A stretch of DNA of 64,000 nt, taken from positions 64,001-128,000 of the forward strand of contig JBBHKE010001630.1 in the NCBI GenBank assembly GCA_037447655.1, written 5' to 3'. The DNA comes from Zygnema cylindricum (Eukaryota; Streptophyta; Zygnematophyceae; Zygnematales; Zygnemataceae). Below, piece by piece: positions 53,073-62,958 of this stretch (positions are counted from its first letter, which is position 1; each line of letters begins with the position of its first letter). The notes under the pieces are model-generated. The model ran no database searches and was not told where the DNA came from. It saw only the letters and a list, made by a program, of their open reading frames with translations. The translations under genes were made by a program, and so were the position numbers.

Positions 53073-54064
53073 TGTTGAAATTAAAGGTATTTTCTAGGTT
53101 ATTTAAATGATTTAAGTAGGAGCAGGAAAAAGCAGAGGCAGCCTGCTTCTAGCTTTTCTCTCTAAGCCCCCATACTTGTCGTAGTCACTGAAAGTTGGAG
53201 AGGAAGCTAGAGCCATGGCAGCCTATGCTCCTTCTAGAGTCAGAAGGTAGATCCTTGGTAAACTTACCAAAAGGATTGACGGACGCAGGATTTGATCCTG
53301 GTACTTACCATCTGTCAAAGTAGCCGTTAGTCTTACCCTGTAGTCTAAGATGTGTGCTGAAGTATATAGGGTGCGATAGCTACTTAAAGATGACGAAATA
53401 GAGAAGTTTGATTTACTGACAAACGAACCACAATCACACAGACACAGTTAAAATAGAATTACACTGGAAATGTACTACTTGTATTTTAACGGCTATAAAT
53501 TAAGGCCGACATCAATCCAACGACGGAGAAAGAAGCCGGCATCGCGGAATCGTTGATTTGGCGGTTTGCGGTAATAACCACAACGGGTGACACGTGGCAG
53601 CATGACATTGGATGACGGCATCTCCGGGACATACTATGGCGAACCCGGATATGGCAGGCGTCGTCTTTCTGGCCATGTCGTAGAATGGTCGTACGGAAAG
53701 TACTTCGGACCAAGTACCTTTCTGTACTGTACACTCAATTGATTGGCTCCGTACATCAGTAGAAGAGGGTTTAGAGAGGGGTTTAGGAGTTAGAAAATTA
53801 GAGGTAGCTGCCTCTCTCTCAGAGAGCTCTTGTATAAAAAGGTCATCTTTGACCACTGATAATTAACTGCTCAGAGGAGCGAATTCAAGGATTCTTTTTG
53901 TGGCACACTCAGGGGAGTCAGCCCTTCCAAGGGGTGCAGTTCGGTCAGTCTGTATTCTATGAGGGTGGCAGCAATATTCAGACAAAGCTTAAAGAACTGA
54001 GGTTATCCTAGAGGCTTCTAGCAAGGTGCCTACTCTGAGTACCAATGGAGGTCTCAGAGTTGCA
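53073..54064 (+). repeat. 3' LTR of plus-strand family A element
   Basis: TGTTGAAATTAAAGG to TCTCAGAGTTGCA, preceded by the polypurine tract GAAAATAAGGGGAG. It has a G-box ACACGTGGCAG at about 53590, a TATA box near 53833, and the antisense tRNA-like module (B-box-like GGATCAAATCC on the minus strand) at 53276-53351. It is uninterrupted and serves as the reference LTR for family A. Confidence 0.93.
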
Positions 54065-54753
54065 AAAAATCGTTGGGGTCTCAGACCTCCACTTTTATTC
54101 ATGGGTCCTTTGCAAAATTTATGTCGTCCTCGTTTCTTCCCCTCTATCTCACTCGACCGCTTATCTTTCTCTCTTCTTTAAATGAAATGCAGCAACAATA
54201 ATATCAAATCAATGATATATTTTTTTTCTCTTTTTTTAACATTTTTTGTCTTAGTTTGATGGCATCTCGAATGAAAAAAGATAAAAAAAAAAATCGAGAA
54301 GCCATGGCGGAAAATCTACGTAGTGATGACGTCACAAGGTAGAACAACTTCGGTAAGTCACAAAACCCTCAACATCTACAATGTCACAAAAACCTCAACG
54401 TTTACAACCATCGCCGTTTTTGTAGACGTCACCAATTTTAGGAAGTTTCGTAGTCGTCTACATTTTCGTTTCGTTCTCTATCGCACATTTTGTAGACGTC
54501 TACGATTGTCACCTATTTGAAGTAATGAAGGCGCAGGTAACGATTGATATAGGAACACTTTGAAAAGTACAAAGTAAAATCTGCGCTAAAATTCAAAGTT
54601 TCGGTTACATGAGCATACACCCTTATAATTAGTGTAGTGTACGAAATGTGTCAATCCGTACTAAAACTGCTCGCTTTTTCGTACAAAAGTAGAAAAAAAG
54701 TGTCAGATAACGATGTGCACAAGGAAAAGAGAGAGCGTCGACAGTAAAAAGTA

Positions 54754-54842
54754 GTGTTGTGTATCAGGTAAAAAGCTAACTTGATAAATTTGATATTCAA
54801 CATATTAAATAGGGAACGGTTAAAGGCCTCGATACATAACAC
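54754..54842. mobile_element. Miniature TIR element, 89 bp
   Basis: GTGTTGTGTATC at the left and GATACATAACAC at the right form a 12-bp inverted repeat with one mismatch. The motif is shared with 55835-56023. No clear target duplication was found. Confidence 0.5.
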
Positions 54843-55834
54843 CGGTAAGAACAAACTATATGGTGGTATATATTTGAGAATATATAGTTCACTTCAATCT
54901 TTTACTATATAAGTTTATATAATATAGTATTGTATTGAAATTATTAAATTGTATGGTAAGCCATGTATGACATGAATTTAATTATGAAACTTTGGTATAC
55001 ATAACGCAACATGTAACGGTCAAAAAAAGAAGTACGTTATACAATTAGTACGTACGAAATCTAAGATTTAGTACTGAATACGTCCCACTAATTTCGTCAA
55101 ATGCAAATGTTTATCTGTCTACATTTTTTTTGCAGACTGTTCAAGTATTAACTCGTTGCTGATGCGATTGGTTAGTTTGCAACTTTTGACGGATTTATGT
55201 TTTCTACTTGTTCGCCCATTACAACAGTTATACTTGTCTGTTATTCTATAAAACAAAATTTAATGAAAACATGTCACAGTTACCCATGTTAATTTAATTA
55301 AAACACTATTAATTTCGATAATTAACAATGTAATAATAGTTTATGTCGCTCATTATGGCAAATATACTTCCAAACTAAACCAAACTATGAACCATAAACG
55401 AATAAAAACGTTCTATGGAAGGGGTATGGGAGCCCAAAAATCCATAAAAAACCGCACAGAAAACTCTAAAAACTAGAAAAGACATTCTAGAATGAATATG
55501 GGGGCATAAAGGCCAGCAAAAAATTACAGAAAAACAAGAAAACAAGCTTCGATATATCGTGATACAATGTAGCGACATATCGACTGGACAATTGACAAAA
55601 TATTGCAATATAAGACTCTCGATATAGCGATTACCGGGTACCCGAATTAGCTATATATTGAATATAGGCAAGGGGCCTTTGATACACAACAGTACTTGAA
55701 AGCGCATTCAGATTTGATTTATAACAATAAAGGTGGAGGAAAATAGTGCAAACCTGTTCTCACATGTTCAAACATTGACAATGTGAACACATGCTATATC
55801 GGCTATAACATCGGAGTGTGTATCCAAATTTAGT

Positions 55835-56023
55835 GTTGTGTATCGAGATATGTGCATTTTTTTAAACGTATCAATAATCGATACATATTTCAAATATATT
55901 GCGAAGGCTAATATCGCGATGAAACTACAATATATCACTATGAGTTCGGTGGACAACTAGTCGATTTTCATTTTATTAATTATCAAATTCATCGTGGTGA
56001 TAAATTCTCCGATACACAACACC
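55835..56023. mobile_element. Miniature TIR element, 189 bp
   Basis: A perfect 13-bp terminal inverted repeat, GTGTTGTGTATCG and CGATACACAACAC, encloses an AT-rich core with ATATCGCGAT motifs. No coding sequence and no obvious target duplication. Confidence 0.6.
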
Positions 56024-56416
56024 ACAGAACATTCAGCACCAACATGTCACCAATACATCTTGAATCATTATTAGGGTTAATAATTGTTTCGCCACTCAAT
56101 ACATCTTTTATCCGTACACACTTGTCCGATTCTCAATTTGAGACCGTAAATCGGAAGCTACGAATCTTACCTTTCAATTGCATCCGTAAGATCCAAAATC
56201 CAATGAGCGCGTATAGAGAACATATGTTTTAAGAGGCAAAAAAAACCTTAACACTTGCGATTTACGGTTTGCAACACGATAATTTTTCTTGCTCTGAGAG
56301 CGACATATCGGAATCCTCCGACCGCTCTATATTCAATATATTGAATATCGTACTCATCGCGTTATGAAATTTGCCGATACTTAACGTTACAAAATATTCA
56401 ACGCCCTACTGTATAC

Positions 56417-57105
56417 CAGAGGTCGCAAAAGTCAAATTTTACATAACCGAAACCGACCGTTTTTTTTTTTCAAAATCCGAGTAACCGACGCCTGAACGGG
56501 TTATGTCACGCTCCAAAATTGTTAACCGTTAACCAACCGACGTTTACGAAAATAAAAGTTAACCGAAACTCGATTTCTCGCGACTAGCCGTGCCCGCCCT
56601 TAACTGAAAAAGTACAAAATTTTCTAATGTACGATGTATGAATAAGCCAAAAATTACGATTTGTCACATTCCTTTAGATTTGCGAAATGAATAGTGTTTA
56701 CTAACGTGTCAGATTTGCGATGCTTTGTCGCCTTCCCTAAGATTTGCGTAATGAATAGTGTATTACCGTGTCAGATTTGCGACGATTTGTCGCGTTCCCT
56801 AAGATTTGCGAAATGAATAGTGTTACTACCGTGTCAGATTTGCGACGCTAATCATGATGTCACGTACTTCCACGATACCAAAGAGTACAAAGTAGAATAT
56901 TGTAGGATTGTATGGACAGTACAAATTTTTCATTTTTTTTGGTTTTTTGGTTGACCGACCGTAACCGACCGTTTTTTTTTTCTGGTGAATCAACCGACCG
57001 CAACCGCCCGACCCTCAAAATTTGGCAACCGAATCCGTTCCAGATCCGGCGCGGGCGGTCGGTTAACGGTCGGTCAAGGTTTCGGTTGACCGTTTGCGAC
57101 CACTG
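56417..57105. mobile_element. hAT-like non-autonomous transposon (689 bp)
   Basis: Ends are CAGAGGTCGCAAAAG and, reversed, CAGTGGTCGCAAACG, which fits hAT termini (CAG..G). The flanks CTGTATAC (56409-56416) and CTGTACAC (57106-57113) are an 8-bp target duplication with one change, the hAT length. Sub-terminal ACCGACCG/GGTCGGTT repeats on both sides could be transposase-binding motifs. No transposase frame is present. Confidence 0.82.
56677..56850. repeat. Three tandem ~63-bp units inside the hAT-like element
   Basis: Units start at 56677, 56741 and 56803 with GATTTGCG.AATGAATAGTG and contain GTGTCAGATTTGCGA. Unit lengths are 64, 62 and about 48 (last one partial). Confidence 0.85.
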
Positions 57106-57157
57106 CTGTACACTGTGAATCGCTATTAGTGTTAATATTTTTTTGGTCTCTTAAAAC

Positions 57158-57463
57158 CATAGTTCAAAAGTAGGTGAAAGTAGGCCCATACAATGTGCCT
57201 ATTGTATGCAAAACATACAATATGACCTTAAGACCCAAATTGTATTCGGACATTTTCGGACCAATTAAAACATTTAGACCAAAAATTGGACCAATTAAAA
57301 CATTCGGTCCAAAAAAAATTATTTACACCGTCAGATTCGGACGATCGGACGGTCGCTGATCAAAGTAGCGATCTTAGAAGGTCACATGAAAAACCCATAA
57401 CACAACTTACGATAAAGGCGTCGACCAAAGGCCCACCATAAAAACACCTACTTTTGAACTATG
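57158..57463. mobile_element. TA-type MITE (about 306 bp)
   Basis: CATAGTTCAAAAGTAGGTG and its exact reverse complement bound the element. If TA within CATAG/CTATG is the target duplication, the TIR proper is GTTCAAAAGTAGGTG. The core has further inverted pairs (AGGCCCA and GGGCCTTT-like on the right) and no coding potential. Superfamily is unproven. Confidence 0.65.
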
Positions 57464-57602
57464 CTTACAACATATTTTCTCCATACACACTTGTCCAATT
57501 GTGGATCTGACGGTTATGATTGAAAGGTAAGATTCTCAACTTCCGATTGGCGGTCTCAAATTGGAAAGTGTACATATGTGTACAGGAAAAATATGTTTTT
57601 AA

Positions 57603-58338
57603 AGGTGCGTCTCCATGCACTTGAAACTTAAAGAATATACTTTGTATTTTAGCGCAGATCCGGCGGACCCGGATTTCGGGTGTCCCTATGTGTATCAAAC
57701 GAAGTTGTCACTTAAGGGCGTGACGATTGTATACGTCGACAATCCCCGTGACGGCTGTCGACAGTGTACAATCTGTGACGACGCACGTTATTTTTTGTAA
57801 CTGCTTGCGACGTCGCATGAGTTTTCGTGACACTGTATACGTACCGCCATCCAGCGACCGACTTTGCCTTTGCGTCTCTTGTCCGCTCGACGTGAAATGG
57901 CATCGGATCTTGAGACCCTTGGCGAAATAAAATCCGTACCAGGCGCAAACGGACAAATCTAAACAAATTGTGTACTCTACTTTGTCGTACCTGATCGCAA
58001 ACAGACAAAACATAGCGGATCGTGCACTTTTCGTCGTCGCTGGAATTCTTTTTATTTTTTTTGAAATTTTTTTACACGTGCGACTACGTGTTTCTATTTG
58101 TTTTTCGAAAATTCTTTGTTTTTTAATGAAAAGTTTGAAGATGACGTTTTTTGGCGTGGCCGTGGGTCGAAGAACACATAACGACAACATGTAGTACATC
58201 TTAAATTCGATGATGACGCAAAATGTACTTTTCATTTTCTCTAGTTTTTTGTACGATTGAAACTTACGGGTTACGGCTCTAAGTTTTACGGGAAAACGAC
58301 AGAAAAAAACCCTTACTTAGGCACATGGAGACGCACCC
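57603..58338. mobile_element. PIF/Harbinger-like MITE (736 bp)
   Basis: The left end AGGTGCGTCTCCATG and reversed right end GGGTGCGTCTCCATG form a 15-bp TIR with one mismatch. TAA flanks it at 57600-57602 and 58339-58341. This is the same TSD type as the MITE at 51425. It lies about 160 bases upstream of the first exon of the fucosyltransferase-like gene. Confidence 0.7.
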
Positions 58339-58496
58339 TAAGTAATAGATCACAGTGTACTGTACTGTACTATGTTTCCTGTCTCTCATAGCATTACTCT
58401 CATAGCATTACGTGGTGTAGGCCAGATGATGACACAGGAAGGGGGACCTTGAGTCACCACCAGACAGTACGGATCGTACGGAAAACGGTACGGACA

Positions 58497-61400
58497 ATGG
58501 TATGGCTACGGATTGTGGCGCTTGCCACTTTTCTACACGTTATTGCAATCGCAGCCAATGGTGTCAAAGTATGCGCCAGGCTCCCTCATTAATGGTGCTC
58601 TAGAAAAATGCTCCTCCCTCTCCCTCTCCCTCTCCCTCTCTCCCTCTCTCCCTCTCTCCCTAAAATTTAAGACAGAATTCTGGAAATCGCAGTATGTTGG
58701 TATTCGACTGCTATTTTGTCTTGCTGATTTCGATTTGTTTTTTTTTTACATTTTTTTTTTTTTTTTTATTGAACTGAAGACTACATAATTGGCGGATCGT
58801 GGGTTTCATTTTTTTTTTTGTGGGTTTTTTCGGAATTTCGATGGAATGTTGGATTGTGTGATGTTGATGTTGAAAATTGGGAATGGTGAATGTGGGATTG
58901 TTGGGTGTTGGAATGTTTTGAATGTTTGGATTTTTTTTGAATGTTTGGAATTTTTTTGAATGTTTGGAATGTTTTTGAACGTTTTGAATTTTTTGAATGT
59001 TTTTGAATGTTTGGAATATTGGAGGCTGGAATGTTGAATGTTGGAATGTTGGGATGTTTGGAATAAAGTGTCGGAATTTTGGCATGTTGGAATGTTGTAA
59101 ATTAAAATGTTGCGATGGTTGACTTCACAATATTTTGAGTTCTCCGAATATAGGATTGTCTGAATGAGATAAATGTTGCCATGTAGCATCCGTACTAGAA
59201 TGTTAGAATGTCATACCAAATGTCAAAATGGTAGCCTCCCTCAGTTTGCAACTGGCAGTGCAGTCAGGCATAACATTAGAAAGGTTGTCCTGGAGCCCAA
59301 AATTTGAGTTCCATGTGAGTTGACATAATAATTGTGATCATAAGCTCTTTTTATTTTTATAGTCCTTCAGGTTTTTTTTTGGACTGATTTTTTAAGTGGT
59401 TTCTGGTTCCGTAAATTTACTAAATTTTGATGGGAGGCAACTGTTTTTTCATAATTTTAGTGGGAAATTTTTTTATATTTACTTTGCAGACTAATCTCTA
59501 TTGGCTGGCATCGCTAAAATTTTCATCGTAGGAAAATTTGAGCGAAACTTGTGATCTTGTCAATTTTTGAAAATCCTCACTAATAATTGTTGGAAACTTA
59601 ACTTTTCTAAAGAGTCTGTTTGGAAAGACAGGTTTGAGCGAGCTTGAAGGAGCTCTCCTCCCTGCATTGTCTTTCTTGGGTTATTTTTAGGTCTCTCTCT
59701 CTCACTCTCTCTCTCTCTCTCTCCCTCACTCTCTCTCTCTGTCCACCTTCCTCTCCGCCCCTAATAAAATCATCATATAAATTTCATTTGAAAACAAAAA
59801 ATATATTCTTGAAAGAGGGAGGGGGAGGGGGAGAGGGAGAGGGAGAGGGAGAGAGAGAGGGGGGAAGAGGAATTGTTTTGCAATTTTCATTGACCAAATT
59901 GGTCATCCGAGTTTCATTGTTTGCTGTTTACACAACATACAATCCCTTTCGTTACGGCACTTTTTTCTCTGTATTCTGACCTCCTTGGTCTAATTCTTTA
60001 TCTTTTTCTTTTCTTCCTTTCTTTTCGCTTTTTTTGTTTTATCCACAACCAGGGCCAAGATTTTTCCTCGAAAGCCAACACAAATATGGAATTTCCAATT
60101 CAAACTTTGCAATTCGACGAAAGTCAAATCGCTCGTGATCGTGACGCTCATGAAAGAAAGTTAACAAAAAGTCGAATTGCAGCAGAAAAAGCAAGATTAC
60201 AACGCCTCATAGGAGAAATTTCAGAAGAAGACGAAGACGGAGGGAAATGGTTTGAGCTAGTGAGTGATATTACACGATTGTAATCGAAACCAAAAACTGA
60301 TAAGCACAGGAAAAGGAAAGGGACAAAAAGGGAAAAAAGCAAATTGAATTTTGAAACTAAAGGAATTGCAACGAATAAAGTATTGAAACAGACTACAAAA
60401 CTTTGCTTGAATGTTTTAAGATATTTTGTACTCAGGTTTTCTTTTTTTCTGTTTTGTTTTCTTTTTTTCCCTTATTTGAATTTGTTGGTCTTATTATTGT
60501 TTAACAATGCTTGTTTTTTTTTCAAATATTTCAAAGTAAAAGATCCACAACTCACCTTAAGAAGTACGGTTTCAAACGAAACAGACTTATATATAACACA
60601 AGGATATCCTCTTCCATTTTTTTGGTTCTCCTTCTGTCCTTGTTTACTTCTTCATTTTTTTTTATAATTTTCTTTGCCATTTTATTGTTCTCGTTTCATA
60701 ATTTTCTTCCATCCCCTCTTTTTGTTCTTCTTTTTCTTTTTTGTCTTCTTCCTCCAGAATAAAAAAGCGTGCATTCCTGCTCGACTTCCCAAGCGCGCGT
60801 TTTTGGAAAAAGAAAAAGATTTTGCGAAACCTCTAACGTCAAAACTTATCGAAGACTTTCCGGAAAGAAAATATCTTTTGTTTATTGCCCGGCAAGGCCT
60901 CGGAAATACCATCGCAGGGTTCAGCAGTGCCTTTGTTTTCAGTCTTTTATCAGGAAGGAGACTCGTGGTTTTACTTGGAGATCCTGAGAATCAGGTGATT
61001 TTTCATTACTTCTGTTTTGTTGTTTATTTGGAACCATACTAAGTATATGTTTTCCTCTCTTTTTTTCCTAAGTTTTCCTCATTTTTTTTATCCCTCCCCC
61101 TCTCCCTCTCCCTCTCCCTCTCCCTCTCCCTCTCCCTCTCCCTCCCCCTCCGACTCCCCCTCCCCCTCTCCCTCCTCCTATCCCTCCCCCTATCCCTCCC
61201 CCTCTCTCTCCCCCTCTCCCTCTTCCTCCCCTCCTCCCTCTCCCTCTCCCTCCCCACCCCCCTCTCCCTCTCCATCTCCCTCTCCCTCTCCCTCTCCCTC
61301 CCTCTCCCTCTCCCTCTCCCATGCCCTCGCCCTCTCCCTCTCCCTCTCCCTTTCCCCCTCCCTCTCCCTCTCCCTCTTCCCCCCCTTTCCCTTCCCTCCC

Positions 61401-62958
61401 TCCCCCTCCCTCTTCCCCTCTCTCCCTCTCTCCCTCTCTCCCTCTCTCCCTCTCTCCCTCTCCTTCTCTCCCTCTCTTTCTCCCTCTCCCTCTCCCTCTC
61501 CCTCTCCCTCCCTTTTAAATCTGCAATTCCTAAAATCTTGCAGGCTTTTGATGTCCTTTGTGATGCCTTCAATTGCAACCCTAATGTTGTGGTCTTCGAC
61601 GAAAAAAAACTTCTCGGAGATTCTTTTGAAAACCTTCGACATTGGAAACTAACACATGGGTCATGGTGGAAACATGGACATGGAGGAGAAAAAAGTATGA
61701 AAAAACAATTTTTTTCCGAAGTTCCTGTGATGGTAATTAAAAGCGACAGAAACTTCGACCATTATTGGTTTCCTGATGAAATTTTGAAAACTTGTGTTTT
61801 TCAATCACTTCAATGTGAAACATTAAATTGTGTATATTTGAGAGCAATTCGATTTCTTATTACGGGTGGGCCAAAGAAGATTCTACAAGACGTTATCGAG
61901 GAAAATATTAAAGGAGCAGAGGGGAATAACATCGCTCCAATTATTCCTCATGGGTCTCATTTAAAAATGAGATTTGATGTTTCTATTCATATTCGAACGG
62001 TTAACAGGTATGTAAAATCATAACCTAAAATACAATTTTGCTCATATAAACGGTTTAATTGTACCTTTTTGCTGTTGTTGGTTTTTATTGCTATTGTTGT
62101 TTGAAGAGTCGGTTTGTTTTGTGTCAATTTCTTTTACGTTTGACGATCTCAATTTTGTCAGAAGGGTTTATCGAAGGAGGATATGTTTCGATTATTTGAT
62201 ATTGTTCATATGTTTAAGGTGGATATAGTGATTTAAACTCAGAATGTTAAAACCGTATTTTTTTTGTTGTCGAATGTTTTTAATGTGGTTTCGCTATTTT
62301 GTGTATTCTCACGTTCAATAAAACAAACAGCTTGTATACTTTAACTACTCTTTTTGTGATATTTTTCAGAATCGTCGAAAAACAAATGAAAAACAAAGCA
62401 TGTAAGGATTGTCTGAACCGAAGTGACGGAACTTGCGCTTTGATAAAAAACTTTTGTGAAAACCTTGAAAAAAAACGCAAAGAGGGAGACGAGAGAAGGG
62501 AGCAACTATTTTTAGAGTCTACGTTTTGGAAGTGTCTTGGTAATTTTTTTAGAAGGCTTAAATCAAAACTTATCAGCAATAATAATTTGCAACCAACCCT
62601 TAGTGTGTTTCTTGCTACCGACAGTGAAAAATTACGACCCAAATTTGTCGAGATAGTGGGAAAACATTCAGTGTGTTATTTTTCTTCGGGAACGGTTCAA
62701 CACACATATAAGGATAGGGGCTCTATCAATTTGAAATTGCCGACATTGGCCGAGTTTTATTTATTGAGTAGAGCTCGATTTGTTTTAGCTTTTTCTACGG
62801 AAACTTTTATTAGTACTTTTGCAAGAGAAGCCGCATACTATGGGAATAGCACAATGGTGCTGTTCGATCCAAAAAGGAAAAAAACATGCCGATTTGTGTC
62901 ATGTAATGACACAATTTCTTTGACCTCCAGTGGTTGTAAAGTAGATTCGATCGAGTGA
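58497..62958 (+). CDS. Fucosyltransferase-like protein (GT37/GT23-type GT-B fold), five exons
   Basis: Proposed exons: 58497-58568, 60053-60259, 60758-60994, 61544-62007, 62370-62958, all with GT-AG borders (phases 0, 0, 0, 2); 522 codons plus TGA. Exon 1 gives a short hydrophobic N-terminus (residues 4-20), as expected for a Golgi signal anchor. Exon 2 is charged (ERKLTKSRIAAEKARLQRL). Exon 3 has LLFIARQGLGNTIAGFSSAF, the GLGN (about residues 140-143) resembling the donor-site GxGN of GT37 xyloglucan-type fucosyltransferases. HIRT (321-324), ATDS (409-412) and TLAEFYLLS...FSTETF (452-473) fit the C-terminal GDP-fucose domain. The length is near that of plant GT37 enzymes. It would add fucose to a wall polysaccharide or glycoprotein in the Golgi. 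Exons 3-5 are firm. Exon 1 is the weakest: it is 1.5 kb upstream but joins in phase. If exon 1 is wrong, translation could begin at ATG 60086. Confidence 0.62.
58569..60052 (+). other. Intron 1 of the fucosyltransferase-like gene, with simple repeats
   Basis: GTATGC donor and CAACCAG acceptor. It contains a CCCTCT tract (58613-58660), T-rich runs, a degenerate minisatellite of GAATGTTTGGAATTTTT units (about 58850-59090), a CT tract (59693-59740) and a complementary GGGAGA tract (59816-59868). No other gene is seen inside. Confidence 0.55.
61092..61516 (+). repeat. 425-base polypyrimidine (CCCTCT) microsatellite in intron 3
   Basis: Nearly pure CT on the plus strand, built of CCCTCT units with a few purine interruptions (near 61151, 61179, 61273 and 61321-61329). 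It lies 28 bases before the 3' splice site at 61542-61543, so in the transcript it is an enormous polypyrimidine tract. Ser/Pro-rich open frames over it are artefacts of the repeat. Confidence 0.95.

Larger units (their letters stand above)
45660..54064 (+). mobile_element. Copia family A element, plus strand, complete with two LTRs
   Basis: 5' LTR 45660-48035, primer site 48036-48050, gag 48016-49165, pol 49166-53059, polypurine tract 53060-53072, 3' LTR 53073-54064, and TSD AAAAA (45655-45659, 54065-54069). The 5' LTR minus its nested insertion is 993 bp against 992 bp for the 3' LTR, and the two are very similar, so this is the youngest family A element here. It holds a family C solo LTR and a 667-bp MITE. 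Confidence 0.93.
45137..54623. mobile_element. Non-autonomous TIR transposon, copy split by a copia insertion
   Basis: The two halves are 45137-45659 and 54070-54623, matching 23607-24566 in order. Ends are AGGGTGTGTGCCCATG and CATGAGCATACACCCT with TA on each side. The copia family A element 45660-54064 with AAAAA on both sides sits between CATTTATGG and TCGTTGGGGTCTC, which are adjacent in the intact copy as CATGCACGG and CTCGTTGGGGTCTC. Without the copia element and a later 132-base duplication it would be about 945 bp. Confidence 0.75.
54624..56416. other. AT-rich spacer with small TIR elements
   Basis: No gene is seen. It contains two short inverted-repeat elements (54754-54842 and 55835-56023), more fragments of the same family near 55540-55680, and the left target duplication CTGTATAC of the hAT-like element at 56409-56416. 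Minus-strand open frames here are short and AT-driven. Confidence 0.5.

Noticed and set aside
56641-56870. Telomere- or centromere-like satellite
   Set aside because: Only three 63-bp units exist, and they are confined within the hAT-like element.
58711-59189. Minus-strand frames rich in Ile/Pro/Asn/Phe (IQTFK, NIPTF units)
   Set aside because: They arise from the GAATGTTTGGAATTTTT minisatellite in intron 1.
61017-61652. Long Ser/Pro-rich and Arg/Gly/Glu-rich open frames on both strands
   Set aside because: They are translations of the CCCTCT microsatellite in intron 3 and have no independent coding signal.
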